Origin: Aureimonas frigidaquae
GTDB taxonomy: Bacteria; Pseudomonadota; Alphaproteobacteria; Rhizobiales; Rhizobiaceae
DNA: 64,000 nucleotides
Direction: 5' to 3'
Assembly (NCBI RefSeq): GCF_001463905.1
Contig: NZ_BBWR01000003.1
Coordinates: 248,001-312,000, forward strand
Shown one piece after another: positions 1 through 8,638 of this stretch (position 1 is the stretch's first letter; each line of letters begins with the position of its first letter). Under the pieces are notes generated by a model. The model worked only from the letters and a program-made list of their open reading frames with translations, was not told where the DNA came from and made no database searches. Both the position numbers and the translations under genes were made by a program.

Positions 1-2
1 GA

Positions 3-626
3 TATTCGCTCGGCATCCGGATGGGCGTGCTCGGCCACAAGGCCCTGCGCCGCCTGGACCTGCGGGAGGCGGCGCGCCCTTTCCTGGAGGCTCTGGCGGA
101 AGAGACGGGGGAGTGCAGCCATATCGCAATTCTCGCCGACAACCGGGCCTTCTATATCGATCAGGCGTCCCCGCGCCGGGGCGTCGTCGTCGATGCTCCG
201 ATCGGAACGCTCGCACCGGTGCACTGCACGGCGCTTGGCAAGACGCTCGTCGCCTTCCAGCCGGAAGCGCTGCGGGAAGAGATCTTGGCGGCAGGTGTGC
301 TCGAACCCTTCACGCGCCGCACCATCGTCGACCCTGCAGGTCTCGTCCGCCACCTCGACAGCGTGCGTGAGCAGGGAGTGGCGATCGACGACGAGGAGTT
401 CAGCATCGGTGTGCGGTGCATTGCTGCGCCGGTGTTTCGCTATGACGGCGCCGTCTGCGGCGCCATCGGGGTATCGGGACCGAGCCCTCGGGTGACGGAC
501 GAGCGCCTGCGCGCATGGGAGCCGCGGGTGAAGGGGGCGGCAGCGGAACTGTCGGCGCGTTTGGGTTGGGAGGAGGACGGCTTCGCCGTGTCCCCGGAAG
601 GGGCGAGCGTGCGGGTACGGACCTAA
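3..626 (+). CDS. IclR-family transcriptional regulator (5' truncated)
   Basis: This is the C-terminal part of an IclR regulator; the N-terminal winged-helix domain lies before the window. The open frame runs in from the edge and begins YSLGIRMGVLG, which matches the Y-x-LG-x-R...LG linker that precedes the IclR effector domain. The effector domain follows, with HCTALGKTLVAF and, near the end, CIAAPVFRYDGAVCGAIGVSG; both are hallmark segments of this family. It ends 49 bases before the ThDP-enzyme gene on the same strand, so it is probably the local regulator of that catabolic operon. The inducer is unknown; IclR effector domains generally bind small organic acids or aromatic intermediates. 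The ATG at 21 is internal to the domain and is not the true start. Confidence 0.9.
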   Translation, partial: YSLGIRMGVLGHKALRRLDLREAARPFLEALAEETGECSHIAILADNRAFYIDQASPRRGVVVDAPIGTLAPVHCTALGKTLVAFQPEALREEILAAGVLEPFTRRTIVDPAGLVRHLDSVREQGVAIDDEEFSIGVRCIAAPVFRYDGAVCGAIGVSGPSPRVTDERLRAWEPRVKGAAAELSARLGWEEDGFAVSPEGASVRVRT

Positions 627-675
627 GGCATGGACGACTGCCGCGCCCTGGCTGCGGCAGCCTGAAAGGAAGGTC

Positions 676-2550
676 ATGAGCGAGTTGGATAGAGTAGGGC
701 GCGCTGCCGCCGTAGCGCGCGCGGGAGAAGTCGTGCGCGCCATCGAGAGCGGGGCACTGCCGAACACCGTCGACGTCACGGTGTCGGAAGGGGTGGTGCT
801 TGGCCTACTGAAGCAGGGGGTGAACAAGTTTTTCGGCATCCTCGGTCACGGCAATACGGATATCGGAGAGGTGCTGCGCGTCTATGCCGAGGCCGGAGCC
901 CTGCGCTTCATTCAATGCCGCAACGAGACCGCGATGGCGCATGCGGCGACGGCGCTGTCCTGGGTCTATGGTGAGGTCCCCGCTGTCCTGACCTCGATCG
1001 GCCCGGGCGCACTCCAGGCGCTGGCCGGGTCACTGGCGGCCGCTGCCAACGGCATTGGCGTCTATCACCTCTACGGCGACGAGACGACCCATGGCGAGGG
1101 TCCGAACATGCAGCAGGTGCCCGGCGGCCGGCAGGACCAGTTCGGGCGATTGACCGAAACCATGGGTCCGAGTTTTACGCTCCACACGCCCGAAGCCCTG
1201 CGCGATGCGATGCGCCGCGGCACCGCAGCGGTGCATCACCCTTATGCTGCCTCGCCCTTTTACCTGAACCTGCCGATCAACGTGCAGCCGCGCCGCATTG
1301 AAGGGCTGCGCCTCGATGCTTTGCCGGAGCGCATCGATGTTGCCCCGCTGGCCCCGAGCGATCCGGCCGCCTTCGCCAGGGTAGCGGAGCTCGTGGGGCG
1401 CCATCCCCGCATTGTCATGAAGGTGGGCGGCGGCGCCCGCAGGCATGCCGATGCCGTGCGGCGCCTTGCCGAGCGCATCGGCGCGGCCGTCGTCCTGTCG
1501 CCGGGATCGCTCGGCGTGCTGCCGGACGCCCATCCGCAGAACATGCATGTGGGCGGATCGAAGGGCTCGATCAGCGGGAACTTCGCCATGGAGCATGGCG
1601 AGTTGCTGGTCGTCGTCGGCTCGCGCGCCGTGTGCCAGGCCGACTGCTCGGGAACGGGCTATCCGTCCGCGAAGGCAGTTGTGAACATCAATGCCGATAT
1701 TGCCGCGGCCACACACTACAACCGGACCGTGGCGCTTGTCGGCGATATCGGGGCGACCATCGAGGGCCTGCTCGGCGCGCTCGGCAACCGGCCGGCCGAC
1801 GAAGGGGCACGCAATGCGTGGCTTGCCGAATGCGGGGCGCGCAAGCGGGAATGGGCGGCGCTCAAGGCGCAGAGGTGCGCAGAGGTCCGCCTGGACGACC
1901 CGGTCTGGAAGGGGCCCGTCCTGACCCAGCCAAGTGCGATTGCCATCGTCGCGCGCTTTGCCCGGGAGATCGGAGCGGTCAAGCTCTTCGACGCCGGCGA
2001 CGTCCAGGCCAACGGGTTCCAGGTGATCGAGGACGACGCACCGGGCGAAACCGTCACCGAGAGCGGGGCCTCCTATATGGGCTTTGCGGCCAATGGGCTG
2101 CTGTCGGCCGCCGTTGCGGACGCGCCCCGGCCCATGATCGCCTTTTCCGGCGACGGCTCCTTCATGATGAACCCGCAGATCCTGATCGACGCCGTCGCCC
2201 ATCGTGCGAAGGGTATCCTCGTCGTCTTCGACAACCGGCGCATGGGCGCGATTTCCTCGCTCCAGACCGCTCAATACGGGCCCGACTTCGGAACGAATGA
2301 CGACGTGGCGGTCGATTACGTCGCCATGGCCAATGCGGTGAAGGGCGTGAAGGCGGTCTTCGGCGGGACGGATGCCCGGAGCCTGAGGGCCGCGCTGCAG
2401 GAGGCGCATGCCCATGACGGGCTCTCGCTCGTGCACGTGCCCGTCTACTGGGGCGAGGACGAGATCGCCGGAATGGGTGCCTATGGACGCTGGAACGTCG
2501 GGCCCTGGGTCGAGGCGGTCGAAGCGCTCTATGCGCGCCAGGCCATCTGA
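676..2550 (+). CDS. IolD-like thiamine-diphosphate-dependent enzyme
   Basis: A 624-residue cytoplasmic enzyme of the acetolactate synthase/IolD superfamily. The catalytic Glu is E84 in QCRNETAMAHA. The ThDP/Mg motif is GDGSFMMN at 492-499, running to N520. The N-terminal FGILGHGN (about 53-60) resembles the start of IolD (trihydroxycyclohexane-dione hydrolase) more than that of acetolactate synthase. AAGGAAGG sits just upstream of the ATG. It is followed 32 bases later by an aldehyde dehydrogenase gene and then by a sugar-acid-type dehydratase. It could therefore cleave or decarboxylate a 2-keto intermediate to an aldehyde for the dehydrogenase; this is inference. It is probably not a bona fide IolD, because no other iol gene adjoins it, although iolG lies at the far end of the window. 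Confidence 0.85.
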   Translation: MSELDRVGRAAAVARAGEVVRAIESGALPNTVDVTVSEGVVLGLLKQGVNKFFGILGHGNTDIGEVLRVYAEAGALRFIQCRNETAMAHAATALSWVYGEVPAVLTSIGPGALQALAGSLAAAANGIGVYHLYGDETTHGEGPNMQQVPGGRQDQFGRLTETMGPSFTLHTPEALRDAMRRGTAAVHHPYAASPFYLNLPINVQPRRIEGLRLDALPERIDVAPLAPSDPAAFARVAELVGRHPRIVMKVGGGARRHADAVRRLAERIGAAVVLSPGSLGVLPDAHPQNMHVGGSKGSISGNFAMEHGELLVVVGSRAVCQADCSGTGYPSAKAVVNINADIAAATHYNRTVALVGDIGATIEGLLGALGNRPADEGARNAWLAECGARKREWAALKAQRCAEVRLDDPVWKGPVLTQPSAIAIVARFAREIGAVKLFDAGDVQANGFQVIEDDAPGETVTESGASYMGFAANGLLSAAVADAPRPMIAFSGDGSFMMNPQILIDAVAHRAKGILVVFDNRRMGAISSLQTAQYGPDFGTNDDVAVDYVAMANAVKGVKAVFGGTDARSLRAALQEAHAHDGLSLVHVPVYWGEDEIAGMGAYGRWNVGPWVEAVEALYARQAI

Positions 2551-2582
2551 CGGGGCGTAGGACGAATCTTGGGAGCATGACA

Positions 2583-4022
2583 ATGTACGAACGCTTCGGA
2601 CTTCTGATCGATGGACGCTGGCGCCGGGGGAGCCAAGGGCGCACTCGCCCGGTGATCGACCCCACGAACGAGGAGCCGATCGGCCATCTGCCCTGCGCCG
2701 AGCCGGAGGATCTCGAGGCGGTGCTGGCGGCGCTTGCGCGGGAGGCGCCCCGGTGGCGCGCCGTCTCCGGCTGGGAGCGCTCCGCGATCCTGCGCCGCAT
2801 CGTCGGCAACCTCCAATCCGTCATCGACGAGGCTGCCCTCGCCATGTCGATCGAGACGGGAAAGCCCATAGCAGAGGCGGCGGCCGAGTTCCGGGCGGCC
2901 ATCGACCAGTTCGACTGGTACGCCGACGAGGCCCGTCGTATCTTCGGCCACACGCTGGACGGTCGCGATCCGGCGACCCGTCTCCAGGTCCGATACGATC
3001 CTGTCGGCCCCGTCGCCGCCTTCACCGCCTGGAACTTTCCGGCGCTGCTCCCCGCCCGCAAGATCGCCGCAGCGCTCGCGGCGGGCTGCCCGATCGTCAT
3101 CCGGCCGTCGGAAGAGGCGCCATCCAGCACCTTCTTCATTGCCGAGGCTGCCATTGCGGCCGGGGTGCCGGCGGGTGTCCTCAATGTCGTGAGCGGCCCG
3201 TCAGCCGAGATTTCGCGGCACCTCATCGCCTCGCCGGTGATCCGCAAAGTATCGCTGACGGGGTCCGTGCCGGTCGGCAAGCTGATCCTCAAACAATGCG
3301 CCGAGACCGTGAAGAAGGTTTCGATGGAGCTGGGCGGCCACGCGCCTGTCCTGGTCTTTGCGGATGCCGATCCGGTGGCCGCGGGCGTGATGTGCGCCCG
3401 GACCAAGTTCCGCAATGCCGGGCAGGTCTGCATCTCGCCAAGCCGCTTCTACGTTCACGAGTCCGTCTACGAACCCTTCGCGCGATCCATGGCCGAGACC
3501 GCGAAGGCGCTGCGCCTGGGTCGCGGCCGTGACGCGGGCGTGGAGGTCGGCCCGATGGCGAATGCGCGGGGGCGCGAGCGCATCCAGCGGCTGGTCGAGG
3601 ACGCCGTCGCGCGCGGCGCGCAGGTCCTTGCCGGCGGGTCCATCCCGCCGGAGCACAATCGGGGCTTCTTCTTCTCGCCCACCGTGCTCGGCCATGTCCC
3701 GGATGCGGCCGAGATCATGCGCGAGGAGCCGTTCGGACCGGTGGCGCCCATTGCGACCTTTACCGATTTCGACGAGGTCGTCGCACGCGCGAACGATGTG
3801 CCCTATGGCCTGGCCGGCTATGTCTTCTCGCGCTCGCTCGAGACGGCCAACCGTGCGGCCGAGGCGCTGGAGGTCGGCATGGTCGGGGTGAACGACATGC
3901 TGCTGGCCGCGGCCGAGATCCCCTTTGGCGGCGTCAAGGAAAGCGGAATGGGCCGCGAGGGCGGCAAGCTCGGCATCCTGGACTATCTCGAACCCAAATA
4001 TGTGAAGCTTCGGCTCGCCTGA
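2583..4022 (+). CDS. NAD(P)-dependent aldehyde dehydrogenase (semialdehyde dehydrogenase type)
   Basis: A full-length ALDH-superfamily enzyme of 479 residues that oxidises an aldehyde to the acid. It has the N-terminal fold with FTAWNFPALLPARK. The general base is E249 in MELGGHAPV and the catalytic nucleophile is C283 in NAGQVCISPSR. The C-terminal EEPFGPVAP and PFGGVKESGMGREGG are typical of succinate-, glutarate- and 2-ketoglutarate-semialdehyde dehydrogenases. An ATG two codons upstream (2577) is possible, but the GGGAG at 2571-2575 is properly spaced only for 2583. It lies between the ThDP enzyme and the IlvD-type dehydratase in one operon. In non-phosphorylative sugar-acid pathways such an enzyme converts 2-ketoglutarate semialdehyde to 2-ketoglutarate, which is a candidate role here. 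Confidence 0.93.
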   Translation: MYERFGLLIDGRWRRGSQGRTRPVIDPTNEEPIGHLPCAEPEDLEAVLAALAREAPRWRAVSGWERSAILRRIVGNLQSVIDEAALAMSIETGKPIAEAAAEFRAAIDQFDWYADEARRIFGHTLDGRDPATRLQVRYDPVGPVAAFTAWNFPALLPARKIAAALAAGCPIVIRPSEEAPSSTFFIAEAAIAAGVPAGVLNVVSGPSAEISRHLIASPVIRKVSLTGSVPVGKLILKQCAETVKKVSMELGGHAPVLVFADADPVAAGVMCARTKFRNAGQVCISPSRFYVHESVYEPFARSMAETAKALRLGRGRDAGVEVGPMANARGRERIQRLVEDAVARGAQVLAGGSIPPEHNRGFFFSPTVLGHVPDAAEIMREEPFGPVAPIATFTDFDEVVARANDVPYGLAGYVFSRSLETANRAAEALEVGMVGVNDMLLAAAEIPFGGVKESGMGREGGKLGILDYLEPKYVKLRLA

Positions 4023-4034
4023 CGGAACCCGACC

Positions 4035-5789
4035 ATGACCGATGATACCGACACGAAGACGGAGCCGCACGGCTTCGCGCGCGGCCTGACCAACTATGGC
4101 GACCGCCGCTTCTCGCTCTATCTGCGGCGCTCCTTCGCCGCCTCCATGGGCTACAGCCGGGAGATGCTCGACCGGCCCATCGTGGGAATTGCCCATTCGG
4201 CGAGCGGCTTCAATAACTGCCACCGCCACTTTCCTGAGATGATCGAGGCCGTCAAGCGCGGCGTCCTGGCGGCCGGCGCCCTGCCTGTGGAGTTTCCGAC
4301 GATTTCGCTTGGTGAGGTCTTCCTGTCGCCAACAAGCCTCAAGTTCCGCAACCTCATGTCCATGGATGTCGAGGAGATGGTGCGCGCGCAGCCCATGGAC
4401 TCGGTGGTCCTCCTGGGCGGCTGCGACAAGACCGTGCCCGCGCAACTGATGGGCGCGGCCTCCGCCGACCTGCCCGCCATCCAGCTTGTCGCCGGGCCGA
4501 TGTCGACGAGCCGCCACCGGGGCGAGCGCCTTGGGGCCTGCACCGACTGCCGCCGCTTCTGGCAACGCTACCGCGCTGGCAGCGTGGACGATGCCGGCAT
4601 CGATGCCGTCGAGAAGCGGCTCGCCTCCACGAGCGGAACCTGCGCGGTGATGGGCACGGCCTCCACCATGGCGTCGATCGCCGAAGCCCTCGGCATGATG
4701 CCGGCGGGCGCAGCCGCAATCCCGGCGGTCGACGCCGACCGCCTGCGCATGGCAGAGGAAACCGGGCGCATCGCCGTCGAGCTGATCGGGCGCAACGACC
4801 GCAGGCCGAGCGCCATCATGACGAAGGAAGCTTTCGAGAACGCCCTGCGCATCCTTCTGGCCCTTGGTGGCTCCACCAATGCCGTCGTCCATCTGGCGGC
4901 CATTATGGGGCGGCTCAGCCTGCCATTCGACTTCGCGCGGATGAACGAGCTCAGCGAAACCACCCCCGTGCTGGTCGATCTGAAGCCGACGGGTGAGGCT
5001 TACATGGAGGATCTTTACGCGGCGGGCGGCATTCCGGCCGTCATGCGCGAGCTGCGCCACCTCCTGCATCTGAACGTGCGGACCATCAGCGGTGAGACGA
5101 TCGGCGAGCGGATCGACGCTGCCGATCCTTGGGTCGACCGTTCGATCGTGCGCCCGCTGGAAGATCCGATCCGCCCGAACGGGGGCCTCGTCGCGCTCTT
5201 CGGCAACCTCGCGCCACGCGGGGCGATCATCAAGCGCTCGGCGGCCGACCCGAACCTCTTCGAGCGGGAAGGGCGGGCGGTCGTGTTCACCTCGCTCGCC
5301 GACCTTGCCGAGCGGATCGACGACCCGGAGCTGGATGTGCATGCGGACGACTTCCTCGTCCTGCAGAATGCCGGGCCGACGAGCGAGGCCGCCATGCCGG
5401 AGGCGGGCTACCTGCCGATTCCCGCCAAGCTCGCCAAGGCCGGCGTCAAGGACATGGTCCGCATGTCGGATGCGCGCATGAGCGGCACGGCCTACGGCAC
5501 GATCGTCCTGCACATCGCGCCGGACGCCGCCTCGGGCGGGCCGCTCGGCCTCGTGCGCAGTGGCGACCGCATCAGGCTGAGCGTCGCGAACCGTGCGCTA
5601 GAGCTTCTGGTGCCGGCGCAGGAGCTGGAACGCCGACGGGCGGAAGGCGCCGCGCGGCCGGAGACGCCGCAGGCGACGCGCGGCTATGCGCGGCTCTACG
5701 ACCAGCATATCCTTCAGGCGGACGAAGGGTGCGACTTCGACTTCCTCCGCGCCCAACCGGCGGAGGCCACGAAACCGGACGGGCGTTAG
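4035..5789 (+). CDS. IlvD/Edd-family dehydratase (sugar-acid dehydratase type)
   Basis: A 584-residue iron-sulfur dehydratase. The three cluster cysteines are C62 (SGFNNCHRH), C130 (LLGGCDKT) and C203 (SGTCAVMGTASTM). The substrate and Mg loop motifs LALGGSTNA and MSDARMSGTAYG are also present. Members remove water from a 2,3-dihydroxy acid to give a 2-keto acid. Length and motif wording fit the aldonate group (arabonate, xylonate, fuconate) better than biosynthetic dihydroxyacid dehydratase. No ilv genes are nearby, and the flanking genes are catabolic (ALDH 12 bases upstream, a lactonase-type hydrolase and an MFS carrier further along), which supports catabolism of an aldonic acid. Substrate is not resolved. 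A last gene of the operon is implied by the convergent LysR gene downstream. Confidence 0.92.
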   Translation: MTDDTDTKTEPHGFARGLTNYGDRRFSLYLRRSFAASMGYSREMLDRPIVGIAHSASGFNNCHRHFPEMIEAVKRGVLAAGALPVEFPTISLGEVFLSPTSLKFRNLMSMDVEEMVRAQPMDSVVLLGGCDKTVPAQLMGAASADLPAIQLVAGPMSTSRHRGERLGACTDCRRFWQRYRAGSVDDAGIDAVEKRLASTSGTCAVMGTASTMASIAEALGMMPAGAAAIPAVDADRLRMAEETGRIAVELIGRNDRRPSAIMTKEAFENALRILLALGGSTNAVVHLAAIMGRLSLPFDFARMNELSETTPVLVDLKPTGEAYMEDLYAAGGIPAVMRELRHLLHLNVRTISGETIGERIDAADPWVDRSIVRPLEDPIRPNGGLVALFGNLAPRGAIIKRSAADPNLFEREGRAVVFTSLADLAERIDDPELDVHADDFLVLQNAGPTSEAAMPEAGYLPIPAKLAKAGVKDMVRMSDARMSGTAYGTIVLHIAPDAASGGPLGLVRSGDRIRLSVANRALELLVPAQELERRRAEGAARPETPQATRGYARLYDQHILQADEGCDFDFLRAQPAEATKPDGR

Positions 5790-6184
5790 TGGCCGGCCCG
5801 AAGGCTTGCTGAAGGCCGTCACTAATAGGATCGACGGTTCGGCTTTCCTTGCCGGCGCTGTCGGGACGGTCCGGCTCCATATCTCTGCATCTGAACCGGC
5901 TCGTCCGACAGAACCCCGCTCTCTGGCGGATGCGTACCACAGCTTCGTCGCGTTCGAATGGCGGGAGGCGGATGGAAGGGCACGACGGTCGGTTCAATCC
6001 GCAAGCAGGTGCACGCTTCGAGGAGAAGCGGCACGCTGCTGTACGGAGAAGAATTGACGGCTAGCCACCTACCGTCTAGCCCGGGCTGAAGGAGCGCGAA
6101 TTGGCACGCTTGACCGGGGTGAGCTGAATATCGCTCACGATCGTAAAACTGTCAACTGATTCTAGGATTATAGACCTATCTGGC
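5790..6184. other. Convergent intergenic stretch without a gene
   Basis: About 395 bases separate the ends of the dehydratase gene and the LysR gene. Short frames occur on both strands but none has a ribosome-binding site, a recognisable domain or plausible codon use. I saw no clear hairpin terminator. The last 60 bases before 6184 are AT-richer. Confidence 0.5.
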
Positions 6185-7135
6185 TTAAACCGTGCCGACC
6201 CCGCCCCTCTCCACCGCCGTTTCCTTCAGCCCCGCGATGAAGAGTTGCACGGCTGCGTCGGTTTCGCGGTCGCGGCGGGTGAGGATGGAGTAGGGGCCCA
6301 TGCGGGGATAATGGTCCACGGCCAGGGCCTCGATGGTGGGGCGGCCGAAGGTCGACAGGAGCACATCGCGCGGCAGGAGCGAAACGGCATCACTCTGCGC
6401 CAGAAGCGAGATTGCCATCAGGAAGGAGGCGGTTTCGGTCAGGTCGTCGGGCTCGTGGGCGCCGCCGCCGCGAAAGGCGCTGGACAGGATGTGCCGCATC
6501 GGCGAGCCGGCCGGCAGGACGACCCAGGGCCAGCGGGACAGCTCAACCCACGAGATGCGGGCGCTCTCAGTGCGCAGCGGGTGGTCCTTGCGGCAGCAGA
6601 CGACGAGTTCCTCATCCACCGTTCCATGCAGGGCAAGCCCCGGCTCGTCCGTCGCGTCGAGGACGCGGCCGAGGGCGAGGTCGAGGCTTCCCTCTGCCAG
6701 AGCGTCCATCAGGTGGTTGCTGGTCGCCACGTCGATCAGGACCCGCAGGCGGGGGTGCTGGCGCTTCAGGCGCACCACCGTGCGGGCGACGAGGAAAGGC
6801 ACCGCGCTCGGGATGCAGCCGATGCGCAGCGTGCCGGAATAGCCGGAGGACAGGGCCATGATCTCGCCCACCGTATGGTCGAGCTCGGCCCGCACGGCCC
6901 GCGCATGCCGGATCATCACCCGCCCGAAACCGGTCGGGCGCAGTCCCTTCGGGTGGCGCTCGAAAAGCGTCTGGCCGATCGCCGCCTCCAGATCACGCAG
7001 GAGGCGCGTCGCGGCAGGTTGCGTCGTGCCCGTCACCTCCGCTGCGCGGCGCAAGCTCCCATGCTCGCTGAGCGCAAGCAGGAGAAGGAGATGGCTGGAC
7101 TTTACCCGCCGCAAAAGCCTGTCGCCGCTGTCCAT
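6185..7135 (-). CDS. LysR-family transcriptional regulator (GbpR-like)
   Basis: A 316-residue LTTR. The N-terminal helix-turn-helix is SLRRAAEVTGTTQPAATRLL, followed by LEAAIGQTLFERHPKGLRPT and a periplasmic-binding-like effector domain. The start at 7135 is favoured because GGGGAGGG precedes it closely and it gives MDSGDRLLRRVKSSHLL, the usual LTTR beginning; the frame is open 16 codons further but adds nothing family-like. The RLLRRVKSSHL opening recalls GbpR-type regulators of sugar uptake. It is divergent from the MFS carrier, and two inverted repeats of the LTTR T-N11-A geometry lie in the shared spacer. It therefore probably controls the carrier and hydrolase, and itself. Confidence 0.9.
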   Translation of the reverse strand: MDSGDRLLRRVKSSHLLLLLALSEHGSLRRAAEVTGTTQPAATRLLRDLEAAIGQTLFERHPKGLRPTGFGRVMIRHARAVRAELDHTVGEIMALSSGYSGTLRIGCIPSAVPFLVARTVVRLKRQHPRLRVLIDVATSNHLMDALAEGSLDLALGRVLDATDEPGLALHGTVDEELVVCCRKDHPLRTESARISWVELSRWPWVVLPAGSPMRHILSSAFRGGGAHEPDDLTETASFLMAISLLAQSDAVSLLPRDVLLSTFGRPTIEALAVDHYPRMGPYSILTRRDRETDAAVQLFIAGLKETAVERGGVGTV

Positions 7136-7158
7136 TCCGGACCCTCCCCATGCGTCAG

Positions 7159-7177
7159 CGATGCCGATTTGGCATCG
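7159..7177. promoter_or_regulatory. Inverted repeat, probable LysR operator
   Basis: CGATGCC-gattt-GGCATCG is a perfect 7-bp inverted repeat with a 5-base spacer. It contains the T-N11-A core (T7162 to A7174) recognised by LysR regulators. It sits 24 bases upstream of the LysR start codon, where an autoregulatory site is expected. Confidence 0.55.
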
Positions 7178-7236
7178 GAGCATAGCAAAGCGGAATTGGG
7201 AACGCCCGTAAATGCCGCGTAGCCTGCGCTATGGAG

Positions 7237-7253
7237 GCTGGCTTTATGCCAGC
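7237..7253. promoter_or_regulatory. Second inverted repeat upstream of the MFS gene
   Basis: GCTGGC-tttat-GCCAGC has the same half-site/5-base-spacer geometry as the repeat at 7159-7177 and lies 89 bases before the carrier start. It may be the activation-side LysR site or an unrelated hairpin. Confidence 0.35.
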
Positions 7254-7342
7254 AAAGGGAGTGCGCGATGCAAGAGGAGCATCGCGTTTGCCGCACGGCA
7301 TCCGCAGGGTGGGGCCGGCCGGCGTTTGGGAGGTATTGTCCG

Positions 7343-8638
7343 ATGTCATCCGCCACGCTTGCGCCCGCAGGCGCGCCCGCCAGTTCGGTCCGCTGGCGCA
7401 TTTTCCTGGTCATCTTCGCCCTGGTGGTGATCAACCTTGTGGATCGGGTCGCCCTGTCCATCGCCATGCCGACCATCGCGTCCGAATTCGGCCTGTCGGC
7501 CACGATGCAGGGGCTGATCCTGTCGTCATTCTTCTGGAGCTATGCCGCGCTGCAGATTCCGTCCGGCTGGTTGATCGACCGGTTCGGACCCCGCGCCATG
7601 GTCACCTGGGCGACTGTCCTGTGGGGCATCTTCCAGTCGCTCGCGGCCGTGGCGAGCGGCGGCCTGTCGCTGCTTTTGACGCGCGTCGGGCTCGGCGGCG
7701 CGGAGGCGCCGCTCTTTCCGGCCGGTGGCAAGCTGAACGCGGCCTGGCTTTCGCCCGGCGAACGCGGCCGCGGGGCCGTCATCATGGATTGCGGGGGGCC
7801 GCTCGGGGCGGCAATCGGCGGTATAGTCATTTCCTGGCTGATCCTGTCGCTCGGCTCCTGGCGGCTGGCCTTCCTGGTGGCCGGGCTCGTCACGATCGCC
7901 ATGGGCATCCTGTCCTGGTGGTATCTGCGCGACCGCCCGGAGGATCATGGCGGCGTGAACGCGGCGGAGTTGTCGCACATCCGCTCCGCCGGCCCGGTCG
8001 GGCAGCAGGCGGCGCAGGCGCCGGGGCGCCTGTCGCCCCGCTCGCTCGCAGCGCTCTGCATCGGCCGCTTCGGATGGGCCACCGTCTTCTTCGGGCTGAT
8101 CACCTGGGGGCCGAGCTACCTGTCGGCTGCACGCGGCATGGACCTGAAGGCTATGGGCTACGCGACCTTCGTGATCTTCCTGTGCGGGGCAGCCGGTTCG
8201 CTCACCGGCGGTTTTCTGGCCGATGCCATGGTCAATCGCGGCTATGATCGCGGCCGCGTCGCCAAGACGATGCTGACCCTGTCGGGCCTCGTGGCCGCCC
8301 TCTCACTGATCGCGCTGCCGCGTGTCGCCGATCCGGTCCATGCGGTGCTGCTCCTGTCGGTCACGGCTTTCTTCCTTCTGTGGGGCAGTCTCTACTGGAG
8401 CTTCCCGCCGGTGCTCGCGCCCTCCGACAAGGTCGGCTTCGTCGGCGGCGCCATGAACTGCGCAGGCTCGATCTCCGGCATCATCATTCCCATCCTGATC
8501 GGCTGGATCCTGGATGTGTCGAACCAGTCCTATGGCAGCGTGCTCGCCTTCTTCGCCGCCGCCGCCGGGCTCTATGTCGCCGCAACGCTCCTGATCGACC
8601 TGAGCGGCGGCCGCGCCACCCGGGAGCCGGCCCGATGA
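7343..8638 (+). CDS. MFS carrier, anion:cation symporter (hexuronate/galactonate-type)
   Basis: A 431-residue inner-membrane transporter with about 12 hydrophobic segments. The ACS-family signatures are NLVDRVALSIAMPTIASEFGL in the first helix region, WLIDRFGPRAMV between helices 2 and 3, and RDRPEDHGGVN before the central loop. ACS carriers import organic anions such as hexuronates, galactonate, tartrate or phthalate with protons. GGAGGT at 7330-7335 sets the start; the frame is open 25 codons further up without a ribosome-binding site. Its stop overlaps the start of the hydrolase gene (ATGA), so the two are translated together. This implies that the imported compound, or its lactone, is the hydrolase substrate. 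Confidence 0.9.
   Translation: MSSATLAPAGAPASSVRWRIFLVIFALVVINLVDRVALSIAMPTIASEFGLSATMQGLILSSFFWSYAALQIPSGWLIDRFGPRAMVTWATVLWGIFQSLAAVASGGLSLLLTRVGLGGAEAPLFPAGGKLNAAWLSPGERGRGAVIMDCGGPLGAAIGGIVISWLILSLGSWRLAFLVAGLVTIAMGILSWWYLRDRPEDHGGVNAAELSHIRSAGPVGQQAAQAPGRLSPRSLAALCIGRFGWATVFFGLITWGPSYLSAARGMDLKAMGYATFVIFLCGAAGSLTGGFLADAMVNRGYDRGRVAKTMLTLSGLVAALSLIALPRVADPVHAVLLLSVTAFFLLWGSLYWSFPPVLAPSDKVGFVGGAMNCAGSISGIIIPILIGWILDVSNQSYGSVLAFFAAAAGLYVAATLLIDLSGGRATREPAR

Noticed and set aside
1030-2583. Long open frame antisense to the ThDP-enzyme gene
   Set aside because: A GC-rich coding strand produces long stop-free antisense frames. The translation has no domain and is Arg/His/Gly-rich; the sense frame is a complete enzyme.
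3201-5513. 770-codon open frame antisense to the ALDH and dehydratase genes
   Set aside because: It spans two genes on the other strand and has shadow composition (Arg, His, Asp-rich without hydrophobic core).
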